Of a DNA stretch of 64,000 nt, positions 11,509 through 22,797 are shown piece by piece. The stretch is taken from the NCBI GenBank assembly GCA_015179045.1, contig WHUZ01000081.1, forward strand, positions 62,001 through 126,000. The letters run 5' to 3'. Below the pieces are notes generated by a model. That model was given only the letters and a program-made list of their open reading frames with translations, was not told where the DNA came from and ran no database searches. The stretch is from Kalaharituber pfeilii. Taxonomy: Eukaryota > Ascomycota > Pezizomycetes > Pezizales > Pezizaceae. The position numbers and the translations under genes were made by a program. How positions within the stretch are numbered: position 1 is the first letter of the stretch; each line of letters begins with the position of its first letter.

Positions 11509-12239
11509 ATCTTATCTTCCGAGAAATTTCGCGAGGTCCTAACTTGCCGGTACTTGAATTGAGGGTGCCGTTGCCGACTTGGTGTGCCTGTCCTGGTATC
11601 AAGTTCGTGAGCTGAATGTAGCTGTCGTGCAAGACCAAAGCGTCCGCGATAGATGGAGGAAGCAGATGCTTACAAAGGGCGGATAGTCGACAGGGAGAGT
11701 GGGAAGCACAGAGCTGCGCGTGCCAAGAGCGGTGGTGTTCTTTGACGTGATACAAGGCTTAAGTCTTGGCGGACTCTCCGTGTGGGGCTTTCTGATGCGG
11801 GGCTAGCCTGTGTGCGTATGCATCAGCACCGGCCGGATCTGTCGAGGATCCGCGTGCGCTTATCAGTTTGTCCACGTGATGGCAGAGTGACGCGCTGAGA
11901 CGTGTAGAACTTGTCATTCAACGTGGAATATATACAAGATATATATATGAGAAAATACAATCTGCACCGCATAATATAACTTCATTCTGTGTGCACTTCA
12001 TGATTTTCGTGATTCTTACAACGCCCATGACCAGCAACGCTCACGTCAACAACAACGCCAGAAAACCAATCCAAAGAGAAGGATGAATCTGGGAAACAAA
12101 TAAAAGGGGAAGAGGAGGAACAAACCAACATGCTTTACGACTGCAGTAAGAAATAAACACAGAGATTGTAAATGATCTCCAAACAATATCTGTACCGTAC
12201 AATAAAAGAATCTGATAATTGGGTGTTGACAAAGCACCA
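11509..12239. other. Intergenic SF3B6 5' flank / CUL3 3' flank
   Basis: About 730 bp between the SF3B6 start and the cullin stop, both on the minus strand. It holds the SF3B6 promoter and the cullin 3' UTR. A TATATATATG run lies near 11940. No additional gene is supported. Confidence 0.5.
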
Positions 12240-15200
12240 TTATGCCTAAACAGTGGCACTCTTGTTAGTAAGGAGGTAATACTCTGTACGCAAACATTTA
12301 TTAATACTCACCAGATATCGATAGGTTTGGCGTTCTCCTTCAACCCGCTCAAGGTACTCCCGCTCCATCAAACTCTCTATCCTCTTTTTGATCATTGCAG
12401 GATCCGGTTTGAATCTATTGCTAAGGAGGTTGATGACCTCCAGTATCAGGTCCCCATGAACAGCTAGCTTGCGTTGCCTGTGTTAAGGAATCGGGATATT
12501 AGCTTCTTGCTACCGTAACTGGCGCAATGGAGCATACTTCATTATCCTGACGATAGCAGCTTCAATTTGATGAGCTCTCGTCTCGTCCACCTTATCTCCA
12601 GTTTCCTTCCTCTCTTTCTCGGTTTCCGCGCGATTTGCCACGAGTCCTACCCTTATACGTGTATACTTCGATGTGAAGTTCTCATTATAGAAGAAACGAT
12701 CTGTACGGCGGATATCTTTTGACATGGGCTCCTTCCTTAGCAGGCGAGTTTTAGGGGCAACTGCTAATGATTGGAGGTTTCGTATAAGGTCCGAATCTGG
12801 AATCGAGGTTATGGTTTGTAACTCCTGCAACAACGTAAGCCCCTGGCTTGAACTTCAGTGTCAATTTGGAAACCTATCACAACTTACCTCGAACGTCAAC
12901 GACTCCCCGATTGGGACATCATTGAATGCGAGCAATATCACCATACCATATGTTGAAACATTGACTTCATGTTTCCTGCCCTTGAATATCGCCTTTACAT
13001 CCGCAGTCCCCTATTGACGGTCAGTATAGACTAACGTGACAAAAGGAGCCAAAGAGAGAGGACCAACCATGTTGGCTTGCCACTGTAGCTTCCTTCCAGA
13101 ATGTCTGTCAAGGTAGAACTTTGTAAACGCCTCTTTCATTCCATCCACCTCTGCTGGATAGGTACAAGTTTTCTGTACATCTGCGTCACCACCCATGACA
13201 CCCATTGGCCAGAACGTTGGGGTCAAGACATGGACACTGAGTTCCATACGATTCTGCAACATGTCAGTAATTCAAGGTCCCTGTTTTTGATATTAAGAGG
13301 CCATACTGCTTCTCCATCTACCTCCATCTGCGCTCTCCGTTGTTTGAATTCTGATGTCAAGTCCTCTGATATATTCATATCCTTGAACATCCCTTCCATT
13401 CTGCCGGTGAATGCAACACCGACTTCCAACTTGAGCTTCCCTATCATCTGCTTCTCCACATCATGACTCACGGACCGCCCCATTAATAATCTCCTGGACA
13501 GATGCTTCTTGTAATATCGCTCAAAGACATCCTTATCCGATATATATCTGAACAAGGTAATAGCCTTGTCCAAAACCTGATCAACCTCCTCTTCTGTCTT
13601 CCCCTTCAAACCCTTCTTCAGATTCTCATCAATAAATAGTGACATATATTCGGGAGACCTCGGAAAATCGTTGATGAAACTGGAAAAAGCTCGACTCAGA
13701 GCAGTGTTCATCCCTTTATCACTCTCAAAGCTTGCTTGCCATATGCAGTCATATTTATCCTTGAGAGCTAACACTTCATCCACCCATTTAATCGCTAGTG
13801 TTGTTGCATTCGTGGCCTCTCGATCTTCTTTTGCGACTGCTGCACTCTTTGACGATTCCTCACCGGGACCTTCTCCAGCCTCTGCGGTTGTAGTTGCAAC
13901 GTTCGTTGAGGAGATACTGCGATTGATTTCTTTCCCAAGAGTAATCAGCCTCGCAGAGGTTTTCTCTTTAAGTATCTTTTTGTCTGGGTCGACCCGGGAG
14001 ATAAGCTGATATAGCAACCTAAGCTCATCGTACTTATCATGATCTAGCATCTTATCTATTCCGGAGCCTTCCATTTCCATCACTTCCTTTATGCTGTCGG
14101 CTATCATGCACTTCTCAACCACGGCACGAATCTTAGCTTCTGTGAGTGGTGACAGTGTATTATGAGATCGGGCGTATTCCTCTACAAGCCGTTTATGCGT
14201 TTTCATAAGATAGGTCCCTGCATCGCACTCCCGGAGCAGTCTATCGGCTTCAGCTTTGTAGAATTCCCTACTGGCCTGAAGGAATTCCTCTATTCTCGGC
14301 GTTAGTAAGCACATGAAAGGACTGCAGCTAGTAGACACTTACCCTCAAAGCTCGTTAGGTACAGCTTTTCATTTTCGTTTTCCTCATCCGATTCATAAAG
14401 ACCCTCCAACATATAGACACAGGATCTGATTGTACCTCTGTCTATGCTGTCGCCTTCTCTTTCCATTTGTATTTGGTCTAATATGATACTGTTAAGATAT
14501 CTGCCAATCTCATTACCACGGCTGCGAAGGATGTGATCTCTAAAGAGACCCATTCCAGCGATATATATCGACGGCTCTTTGTTGTCGACGCAATACACTC
14601 GATCCTTTTATTGTATCAGTCCCATAGCTAAACCATTGGCGGATTTGTGTATGAAGAGAACCGACCAGGTACATGAGCACATCTCGCATCATCCCCAAGC
14701 AGACTTGATGGTCTTCCCATGCATTCTTCAACCCCATCAAGAACCGGTTTCCCCCATCTCTTCGCTCTATCGCCGCCGTGCCAAGGGATGCTGCGACTTG
14801 AGAGCCGCCTGCTGGACAAAGTGGCTTCACGTCTTCAAGGCCGACCTTCTCAAGGTGCTCAGCAAGAAGCATCTTGACCCTAGTGTAGAGTTTATCACCA
14901 TGCTTTTTGAGGACGAGTTTGTAGGCATTACGATATAGTTCTTCAAAAGATAACGACGAGGCATTTTTCATGTGAATCTCCCGGAGAGACTGAGATAGAA
15001 CCGCCCAAATATCGTCGAATTCAAAAGTATCTGTATTTATACCCTAAACATACAGCCAGCGTCAGCAGGAATGGGTTTCAAGCTTTCGGATGAAGCAAGA
15101 GCTCAGTGGTCAGATAAACGTCCGGCCCTGCAGTCTATAGCTAGACTGCCCGCTGACTAGCGAGCTCGGCCGCAAGCCGCTTCACCACAAAATTGAATGA

Positions 15201-15270
15201 CCCAGAATGGAGACGGTTGTAATCCTACCCTTCGTGGGGCCCTAATTTTGCCTCGACCCCGCAACGACAT
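12240..15270 (-). CDS. CUL3: Cullin-3 ubiquitin ligase scaffold
   Basis: Scaffold of CRL3 E3 ligases: the N-terminus binds BTB adaptors and the C-terminus binds Rbx1. Nine exons: 15229-15270, 14666-15043, 14343-14604, 13307-14289, 13068-13253, 12888-13010, 12538-12824, 12312-12477, 12240-12245. They total 2433 nt, 810 aa, with all phases matching. Exon 1 encodes MSLRGRGKIRAPRR, a CUL3-type start; exon 2 has SLSFEELYRNAY, the CUL3 helix; the cullin homology region includes FIDENLKKGLKGKTEEEVDQ and DVFERYYKKHLSRRLL. The neddylation segment is IVRIMKQRKL with the lysine at the exon 7/8 junction, then the winged helix ending ERQTYRYLA. The last exon is only GCATAA (Ala-stop), restoring the canonical YLA end. 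Confidence 0.95.
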
Positions 15271-15896
15271 ATTTTCTAGCTGTATACAAGCTTGCTTATC
15301 GGTAGAGGAGGATCCCTCTACAGAGCCACTGTGGGTAAAAAATATAATTCAGATGGTCACAGAACAACGCTGTTCTGCAAAAAGCCGTAGTAGGTCTAGC
15401 CACTATAGGGAATTGTTTCAATAAATCGTCCAGTCGCTTTCGCTCGTCGCCAGTTCGAAGTGTTGGTAGCCGGGCCAAGCGTCGTCTGAAGCTGCTGTAC
15501 TGGCGAGCAATCAAGCCTGCTTCCTGCGGTAGTATTCGGGATGAGATTTCGAAGGATATAAGAAGCAACAACTGACTGGCCAGGCCTCCTACAGGGGAAT
15601 GGGCCAAGATGCTGGGTGAGTTTGTGTGGGGCGAGGCGGCACGACGACACGCAGCTTGCGCTGGATTGATGTGGAATGACGACCAGGCCCGACAGCAGCG
15701 CGGAAACGTGGGGTTGAGCCGCACGTGACTGTGTACATGTGTGGCCTGGAGGGCTCCAGCATCTTGACGCCGACGCTGGCCTCACCGCCCACCGCCCACA
15801 ATTGACGGGAAGCCTCCCTGTGAACTCGCCATTGCTCCATTGCTATGATATACACGGCCTGTGTGTACAGTGTGCAGCAGCGACACAGACAGTTGA

Positions 15897-16315
15897 CGCC
15901 TCTTGCGCCGCCCAGACACCGCTCTCCCCGCGCTCCCCAGTTGGTCCCGCACTCCGCTGACAGTCCGGAGGCCCCCCATCTGCGTCCGCCCCTCTCTGCA
16001 GTTCCTTCCAGCGTCCTGCGCGCTGGCTGCCAATACGCCCCGTTTTGTGCGTCGTGCAACCGCCGGCTCGTCCTCCAGCACGTTTGGCAGCCCATTGCCG
16101 TCGCAGAGTGCCTCGCAGGACCCGAGCCCCCTGCCCCACTCGCCACCGTGATTGAAGAGGTCGATGATGCTAAGATTACTGAGCTAACTTGACATCTATG
16201 TAGATCTTCAACGAGAAGCCAACCGAGGTTTGAACATACCCTCGCAGGCAAAGAGGTGAAAATAAAGAAGGCACTTCGAACCGACGAGGGCACGATTGAG
16301 TTTATCGTTGAATAA
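15897..16315 (+). CDS. Possible small orphan gene, 5' end unresolved
   Basis: The frame from 15897 to 16147 reads an Arg/Pro/Ser-rich segment, then a good intron (16148-16203: GTGATT donor, GAGCTAAC branch, TGTAG acceptor) leads in phase to RFEHTLAGKEVKIKKALR and TDEGTIEFIVE-stop at 16313-16315. The C-terminus looks like real protein and the N-terminus resembles a mitochondrial presequence. However, no ATG lies in this frame after the TGA at 15894, so a further 5' exon or an indel is needed. I do not recognise the family. It would be divergent from CUL3. It may also be a remnant. Confidence 0.3.
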
Positions 16316-16603
16316 AGTACACGAGTATCTTTATAAAATACATTTTGTATGATACTGCAGGGCTGGTCTGAGAAGTTAGAGCATTATGGACTAATTAGGG
16401 ACCTTGACTATTGGTTCCATAGATACCTTATTTTTCGCTCTTATCATGACTAATTCAAATTGACGTATGCACTATTTGGACTGTAATAATTGTCATGGCT
16501 GGGTTACCCATCAATGATTAAGATAAGAACTGGAGATTAAGTAAGTTCTTCATTATTGCGCTACTTTCATGTAGCAAACTAGATTAACTTCCTTTTCCTG
16601 TAG

Positions 16604-17001
16604 TGTATGCCTACCCTCTCATCAGTCAACCAGACTATCATCAGTCTTACTCCCGAAGAACCCAAACTCGGTCTCGGCGGTGAAGTCCGCATCTGGTCCG
16701 AGCAAATTGACTTTGGGAGTCTCGACAGCACCGTGTGGCCTCAACAAGACTACGTGTGGCCCTTGCCGGCGCCGCTGCGGAGGTAATTTGGAGCGGACCA
16801 TCGGATGCAGAAGGCAAGAATAGGAACGTTTCCCAGATGCGAGCCTAAGATTATCGGAGATCAGGAGGGTTGGTACTGGATGGGATTGCAGCGTCGCCGA
16901 TTATGGAGTTGTGGTGCCATCAGCATGAGGGGGATAGTGAGTTTCCGGAGTGGGGCCGGAACAGACATACGTACTCAGGGGATAGGGAGGGAAACTTGTG
17001 A
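16604..17001 (+). pseudogene. C-terminal remnant of a GH20 beta-N-acetylhexosaminidase
   Basis: The segment 16607-16741 encodes LTPEEPKLGLGGEVRIWSEQ, then DSTVWP, the (L)GGEV.(L)WSEQ...WP block near the end of the GH20 catalytic domain. The frame then shifts: 16750-16845 gives ALAGAAAEVIWSGPSDAEG, interrupted by TAA at 16846. The same frame resumes with GIAASPIMELWCHQHEGDSE at about 16882 and stops at 16999. A third frame at 16848 reads RLSEIRR, also expected in the family. At least two indels therefore separate pieces of one homologue. No upstream catalytic domain (HxGGDE) was found, so this is a truncated, decayed copy. Confidence 0.75.
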
Positions 17002-18786
17002 CTCTAACGGTTTTGATTGGTTACTGCGTGGGTTTATAGATAATGTTCGATTGGAGACTTGATGGATTGGATTTGATGTAATGGCCGTGGATGGAACATC
17101 CATGAGCATTGATTTTTTTACATGTATGCCTTGATATACAAGTCGATTGAATGCATAGTTCCGTGGGTTTCATTGACCCGGTTCAGGATTGGCATTTTGG
17201 CATATTAGTGACGATAGGGAAATGAACAGTATGGAGTTTAAGATAGTTCGGATGGGGTTCAACTTGTGCTTGCTTAAGATATAACGAGGATCACCATGCT
17301 TTGCTCAACCAAAAGGCACAATGTCAGGGTAACAGGATAGTACCTACAGAATTTGACAAACAGCGCTATGTATCGCGCATAACATACAAGTAGATATCAG
17401 GTCACCCATCCAAGGCTGGAATTAACGTGCTTTGATTTATTCATGGATTATACTAGTATAGTGATATTTTCTTTGTTAGGTATATATAATTGCTATCGAC
17501 CGCTTATTACTAGGCGTTGGCAGCACCGAAAAAGGATTTTTGAAAACAGGGAAAAGATTATATCGTTGGTACTAGATGACTTTTAAATTGATTCTGATGA
17601 TGGTATCTAAACACAGTACTACACGAACTCCCCCCACCCCGCCTCAAAATCCTTCTCTCCAATCATCTTCTTTCACCTTCACTTCCACTTTCGCTACTTC
17701 TTAAAACGGAGCAACGAAAGTTTCGACCCCTACGGAGGTAGTGCAACCAGATTGAAGTTTCGAATCTGGTTGAAGTTTCATAACATTGCATGTAGTTCTG
17801 ACTTATGCTACTCGAAACAAATATGTGGAGTATATCGCAAAATACCTTGTACTTCTTTGCACGTACCATACATACAAAGTATGCCCAATAACCAATTACG
17901 ATTGGTTCATTGCTGGACGCAACTTCTGCGTGCGGGAAGCAGGTGCAAGTTCCAGTCTCGTGCCCATAGCCAGATAAATCTAAGTAGCTAGATTCATGTT
18001 ATTGTGAATAGCGGCCCGGCCAGCCAATGAAACATCTATGACACTGAATAGCTACTATGAGGACTACAATGTCCCTTCCAAGGCATGCATGTGCCCTGGC
18101 CCGACAAGCCATCCAAAACCTTGCAGTCGATCTCCCGATTGGGGCGATCAATCGATTGTAAGGCTAACCATTCCGCGTATTGCAAATTCCGTCAAATCAA
18201 ATTCACTCAATATGTAATTCATCGTTATGGCTACTCAGTACGCTTGGTACCAACTGCGTTACCTAAACTCGAACACCAACTCATAGCTAGTGACCTTAAC
18301 CCACGGACCGCGCGGCCACACTGCACAGCAGCCTTTCAAATACGGCTGAGCAGCCTCAGCACGGCCTGGATACTCTAGGTATGGGAGTAGATCTCTTCCG
18401 ATGTTCGGTCAAGATAGAACAAGTAGCAGTTATGCACTCTACTCAGTGCATTCGATTAAGTTTTAAAGTTATGTATCACATGCATGCTGTCATGTGAAAC
18501 ATGCATTTTTGACGGGACGTTTCAGGAAAGTTATTTTGTCTTGGCAGTAACTCTGCTGCCAAATCACAGCTCGCTAAATACTGCATGGCGATCCATGTGA
18601 GCGCTCAACTCTAGTACTAGAATGTTGCTGTGCAATTGTCCTTGACCAAATCTCCGATCCGCACCTACGAAGTACATGTAAATAGCGGCTATGCAGAGCA
18701 AATATATGACTGATTTTGTGACCCTGTTTTTCGTACTGTACTTGCGAAGTTTCCTTCTGCCCCATGGTATTACTGCAGCTGCAGCA

Positions 18787-18870
18787 TACTAGCTAGTAAA
18801 ATATGTATTCGGACATAGCGCATGTTGTGCATTAGTACCCCTGTCCGAATACATATTTTACTGGCTAGTA
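18787..18870. repeat. Long perfect-like hairpin, 29-bp arms
   Basis: The arms 18787-18815 and 18842-18870 are inverted repeats matching at 28 of 29 positions (core AAAATATGTATTCGGACA), separated by a 26-nt loop. It is intergenic and non-coding. A second, imperfect hairpin follows at about 18902-18948 (ATACTCGC / GCGAGTA). It could be a MITE reduced to its ends or a transcribed foldback. Confidence 0.8.
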
Positions 18871-19328
18871 CTCCGTGGCAGTTTCATAGATGTCTTGTAC
18901 TACTACATAAATACTCGCTTGTTTGAAACGAGCGAGTACTAGTAGTGGCTGTCAACTCTGCATCACATTACCGTTACGTGAGGTAACATGACATAAGCAA
19001 AAGCTCTTATTGGCTGATTTCGATACGTGAAAGAGCCGATTTTCGTTACCTGAAGTTACGTTGATTACGTAGCCAAATCGTCGCATTATGATACCATCAT
19101 AACTTCAGGGTAATGACAAGGATATGCAGCCTGTTAGCTAACTACAGGGATACCTGACTGGTTTCTTACATTATCGGCAACTTTTAGATGACGGTGCATA
19201 CGCATAAGAGGCCTTAAATTTACCACTTCATCCGCATACCCAATTTACACATGAAAGCTCTTCAATTTCTACCCTCTAAGGACTCATAGTCATCTGAATC
19301 TGAATCTAAATCAAGCAGCATAGATATA

Positions 19329-19948
19329 GCATGAGTCTCAATGGCAGTCATGACCATCTGCTTGATTTTGACCTTCTCAGAGATGCGAGGTATGTTTATG
19401 TTACAGATGTGACGATTACGAGGGGTAGTGCAACCAGACTAGTGGGGGAAATCAGCTACTCGTTACCAGCATTTAGTGATGCAGGTGGGGGCCAAGTTAT
19501 AGGCCGTGCGAATGATCTGTGAGCAGGTGACACTATCATACCTGACTTTTGGGAGCAAAATGAAAATGGGAAAATACCAGAAGCAATATCCATCCCCGAC
19601 CAGGTAGACTTTCTCGCATGGCCGTAACAGCCCCACCTACATCACTAAATGCCAGTAACGAGCACTATCCTCTCATTTCGGCTTAGTTGATTGGCATGGG
19701 TTACCTAACGCAGCGTAACGTAACACAAAGCTGATAACAACTACAGGTGGCATGAGTCTCGATTGCTGTCGTGACCACCTGTCCGATTTTGGCTCTCTCC
19801 GATATGCGGGGCATGTTGATGTTACGGACGTGACGGTAACGTAGGTTACGCGGGGGACATCAGCGACCCTCATCTCATTTGGGCTTAGCGGGTTGCCAGG
19901 GGTTACCTAACGGAACGGAACGTAACGCAAAGCTGATAACCACTACAG
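19329..19948. repeat. Two interleaved pairs of diverged repeats
   Basis: Block B occurs at 19329-19422 and 19750-19843, starting GCATGAGTCTC and running through GATTTTG and ATGTTACRGAYGTGACG. Block C occurs at 19672-19746 and 19873-19948, containing GGTTACCTAACG, CGTAACG/ACAAAGCTGATAAC and ending ACTACAG. The copies differ at many sites, a large share of them C/T or G/A. The order is B-C-B-C, so a larger unit of about 0.2-0.4 kb was duplicated and then diverged. Non-coding. Confidence 0.7.
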
Positions 19949-20029
19949 TAGTAGCATATTTTGTCAGAGCCGCATGGTTGCCGCGGGTAGGTACATTGAT
20001 AGTGTAAATGTTCTGAACTGAAAGGACTG

Positions 20030-20708
20030 CTACAGGTCACCCTGGCTATAATGGAGGCCAAGAATCTGGACCAGCTTTTCCTCAATGCCAGTTTTCACCA
20101 TAGTGAGGGGTCACGTGCTGGCCCCCAAAGTAGGCAAGGGGTGAAAAAATTGTCAAATGCGGAAATTTTCAGGGTATGATATCCAGATCTCAAGTGTGAA
20201 TTCAGTTCCTTACCAAACTGCTAATATCATGACTTCTTGACACTACTTTGGATGCCCAGCTCTAGAGAAATAGAAGATATGTTATGTTCGCCAGGAAGTG
20301 GGACAATGCCCAAGAGAAATGACTTCAGAAGACTTATGCAAATTATTTCCTAATCCCGATGGCAAGCTAATGGTGTTATCTTCAATACCTATGATATTCA
20401 AGCAGTCAGATACACTATAAGTTTTTTTTTCTTTTTTGTATTGAGTTATCTTGAATTAAATTACCACTCTGCTAAGCCTATTATGTAAGGCAGTACTGAG
20501 GCCACCTCCCCGGTATTTCACTATAGCAAGTAAACTTTACCTGTAGCTGAATTAATTAGTCCTGAAAAGTCTGTCACTTTCACTATAGCGCTTCTTTTCA
20601 CTATAGCCAGGGCGTTTTAGCTGCGTGCGCAACCGATCTCGCCCATTCCTTCACTATAGCCAGGATTTCACTATCAAGAGTTTCATTATAGCCAGGGTCA
20701 TCTTGTAG
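20030..20708. mobile_element. Inverted-repeat element, copy C (about 680 bp)
   Basis: The left end CTACAGGTCACCCTGGCTATAATGG and the right end at 20681-20708 (reverse complement CTACAAGATGACCCTGGCTATAATG) are close inverted repeats. TTCACTATAGC occurs inside at 20517, 20579, 20597 and 20650. The left arm also shares AGGCCAAGAATC with copy A. There is no transposase frame, so it looks like a non-autonomous element. An autonomous partner is not in this window. Confidence 0.6.
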
Positions 20709-22797
20709 TAGTCTCGTGCCATACTAAGCAGAATAGGGTCTAGTTCCCGCGACTAGACTGCTAGTTGTGTGGATGCGCGGAGTACGGCTAGTTGCATGTA
20801 GGAAGGTTCATATTGTCTAGCGGGACTCGGGCGGCAGGCGGCCGACATACCGAGTCGGATCAATGGGCGCCGTTTATTTAGACCTCAGCTGGCAGTTCGG
20901 CATACAGGAGTCCTTGGGGCACGAGAACACCAGAGCCCCAATAGTGGGGCAAGTATGCGCGTATATAGATGTATTCGTAGGCAAGAGCTTGTAATCTAAT
21001 GTCCATAGTTCAAGCGTTATGGGGTGTCCGGCTCCGGAAGTGCGGGGTGTCATTATGTTGTAGCTCCGAATATCGATGATTCTGTAGCACTTTAGTCTCA
21101 TGCCCAGGGATCACTTGGCTCCCAGGCCAGCGTATATATGCACTTACTCAGCGTCCAGAGTGGCCCACAACGGACAACTTTATAGAACCTGCCGTCCGAT
21201 CTCCCAGATTCAACGTGAAGCTAGTCTTGTTTCTGACCCCTGAAGTTACATTAGGTAAGCACTTACCGTAAGGTATATGACATGCTACTATACTGTGCAG
21301 TTTGGGTAGGTGTCCCATTCAAAGTAAGTAAAGTTCCCGGATACAATGGTCTATGATGCTAAATATATATTCTGCTACAGTATGCAATTAATGTCAAGCA
21401 AGAAAAGACAGCACGGGCATGCAGCTAGACTATGGTTCTCACCATGAAGAGCACACCTTTTCCTACGTGGATTGTTTGATAGGGCAGAGAATTCTATAAT
21501 TCGCTGGGAAGATGACTGCTATAGTGGTAGTCTCGTGGCTGTTTGACGTGCGGCTTCGGTATTTCGAAGGCTTTGAAGCACACCATCCTTAGTCGTGTAA
21601 CGTGCACGGAAGCCTTTGAGTGCGTGTGCATTGGGCTGTTCAATTACTGGGGAATCGCCAGTTCTGTGGCTGTTTCTCGTATGGCAGCGCCGTTTTTGCT
21701 AGCCATTGTTTGTCTACTGACTTAGAAAAGTCTCCGATGCGCGTCTCCTGTTGGTTTCATGTCTGCCTCCCGAGCCCGCAAAGCACTTGGGCCAACCTAG
21801 ATCTGGTTTCCACCTTTGCAACTGGGCCCCCTAACCAGACTAGAGTACGTAGATCTGCCCACCCCCTCTCCAGCAGTTGCCAGGCAAGACACAAGTATGA
21901 TACAACCACACGAATTGCCTGCGGCTTCACATGCTGCGTTGGATACGTTGCATGGAGTCTGCTGTGTGGTTATGAGATCAATTCTGCCAATTGGAGGCAT
22001 CATGGGGTTTATTCTCTGTGTTCAACCAAGCAAGGTACTTCCCCATATTGATGCCATAGCTGGCCCGGATCTCCTCCCCGCTTGCTCTCCTCTGCATGTC
22101 GGGAAGATTAGACCCTCCGCCTCCACTTCAAACCCAGCTTCAGAAGTGGGGGGGCATGTCATAGCCCTCCACACCTGGCCACTTCTCGACCCCATGGGAC
22201 CACAGCCTCGAAGGCAAGATCCTATAATATTTAACCAACAAATTCTGCCCTCCACCTAGCAGCCCTGTCAAATAAGAAACGCCATTTACGAGACAACCAC
22301 TAAGACAAATCATTGACGCTTCTGACTAGTCTTGAACGGGCTTTTGATTGCCGCACGACTTTCCTGTGGTACACATATCCACCTAGCACACGAGCAAAAA
22401 CCACTGAAGTGGTGGGATCACGTTTCTCAGCTTATATCCAAGATAGGATCCTCCAGAGCCTGTACTCGTACATTGCAGAGTAGGCTAGTTCAACCACCGT
22501 ACGGACCTACCTACATAACCTGCAACCTACACAGCTTTGTTACACACAAACCAGTCCATTTCACTTCGCAGCCTAACCCTTTTCGGAACCACCACTTCCA
22601 GTCCCATAGCGGGCGCAAGGCTATTTCACAGCTTGTTCTTGAGCAAAGATTCAAGGCAGGTTAAAGAATATCCTTCTGGTCAATTATAATTATCAGAAGA
22701 GGGCCTCGACAAGACGGGAAAAAGCACACATTTGGATACGCACAAATTTACCCTCAAATTATCTTGTTGAATTATCTTGGAAAATTCGACAGGGGAA

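Larger units (their letters stand above)
17002..22797. other. Gene-poor island
   Basis: About 5.8 kb with no recognisable protein. Open frames are short and there are frequent stops in all frames. It contains a small palindrome at 17744-17772, a 29-bp-arm hairpin, two families of diverged repeats at 19.3-19.95 kb, the 0.68-kb inverted-repeat element, and an AACCAGACTA motif at 19432 and 21833. The character (repeats, stops, decayed GH20 at its left edge) suggests mutated transposon-derived DNA. Confidence 0.6.

Noticed and set aside
15589..16293. 234-aa minus-strand frame
   Set aside because: It is antisense to the plus-strand orphan candidate and shows no family signature; the composition follows the GC-rich DNA.
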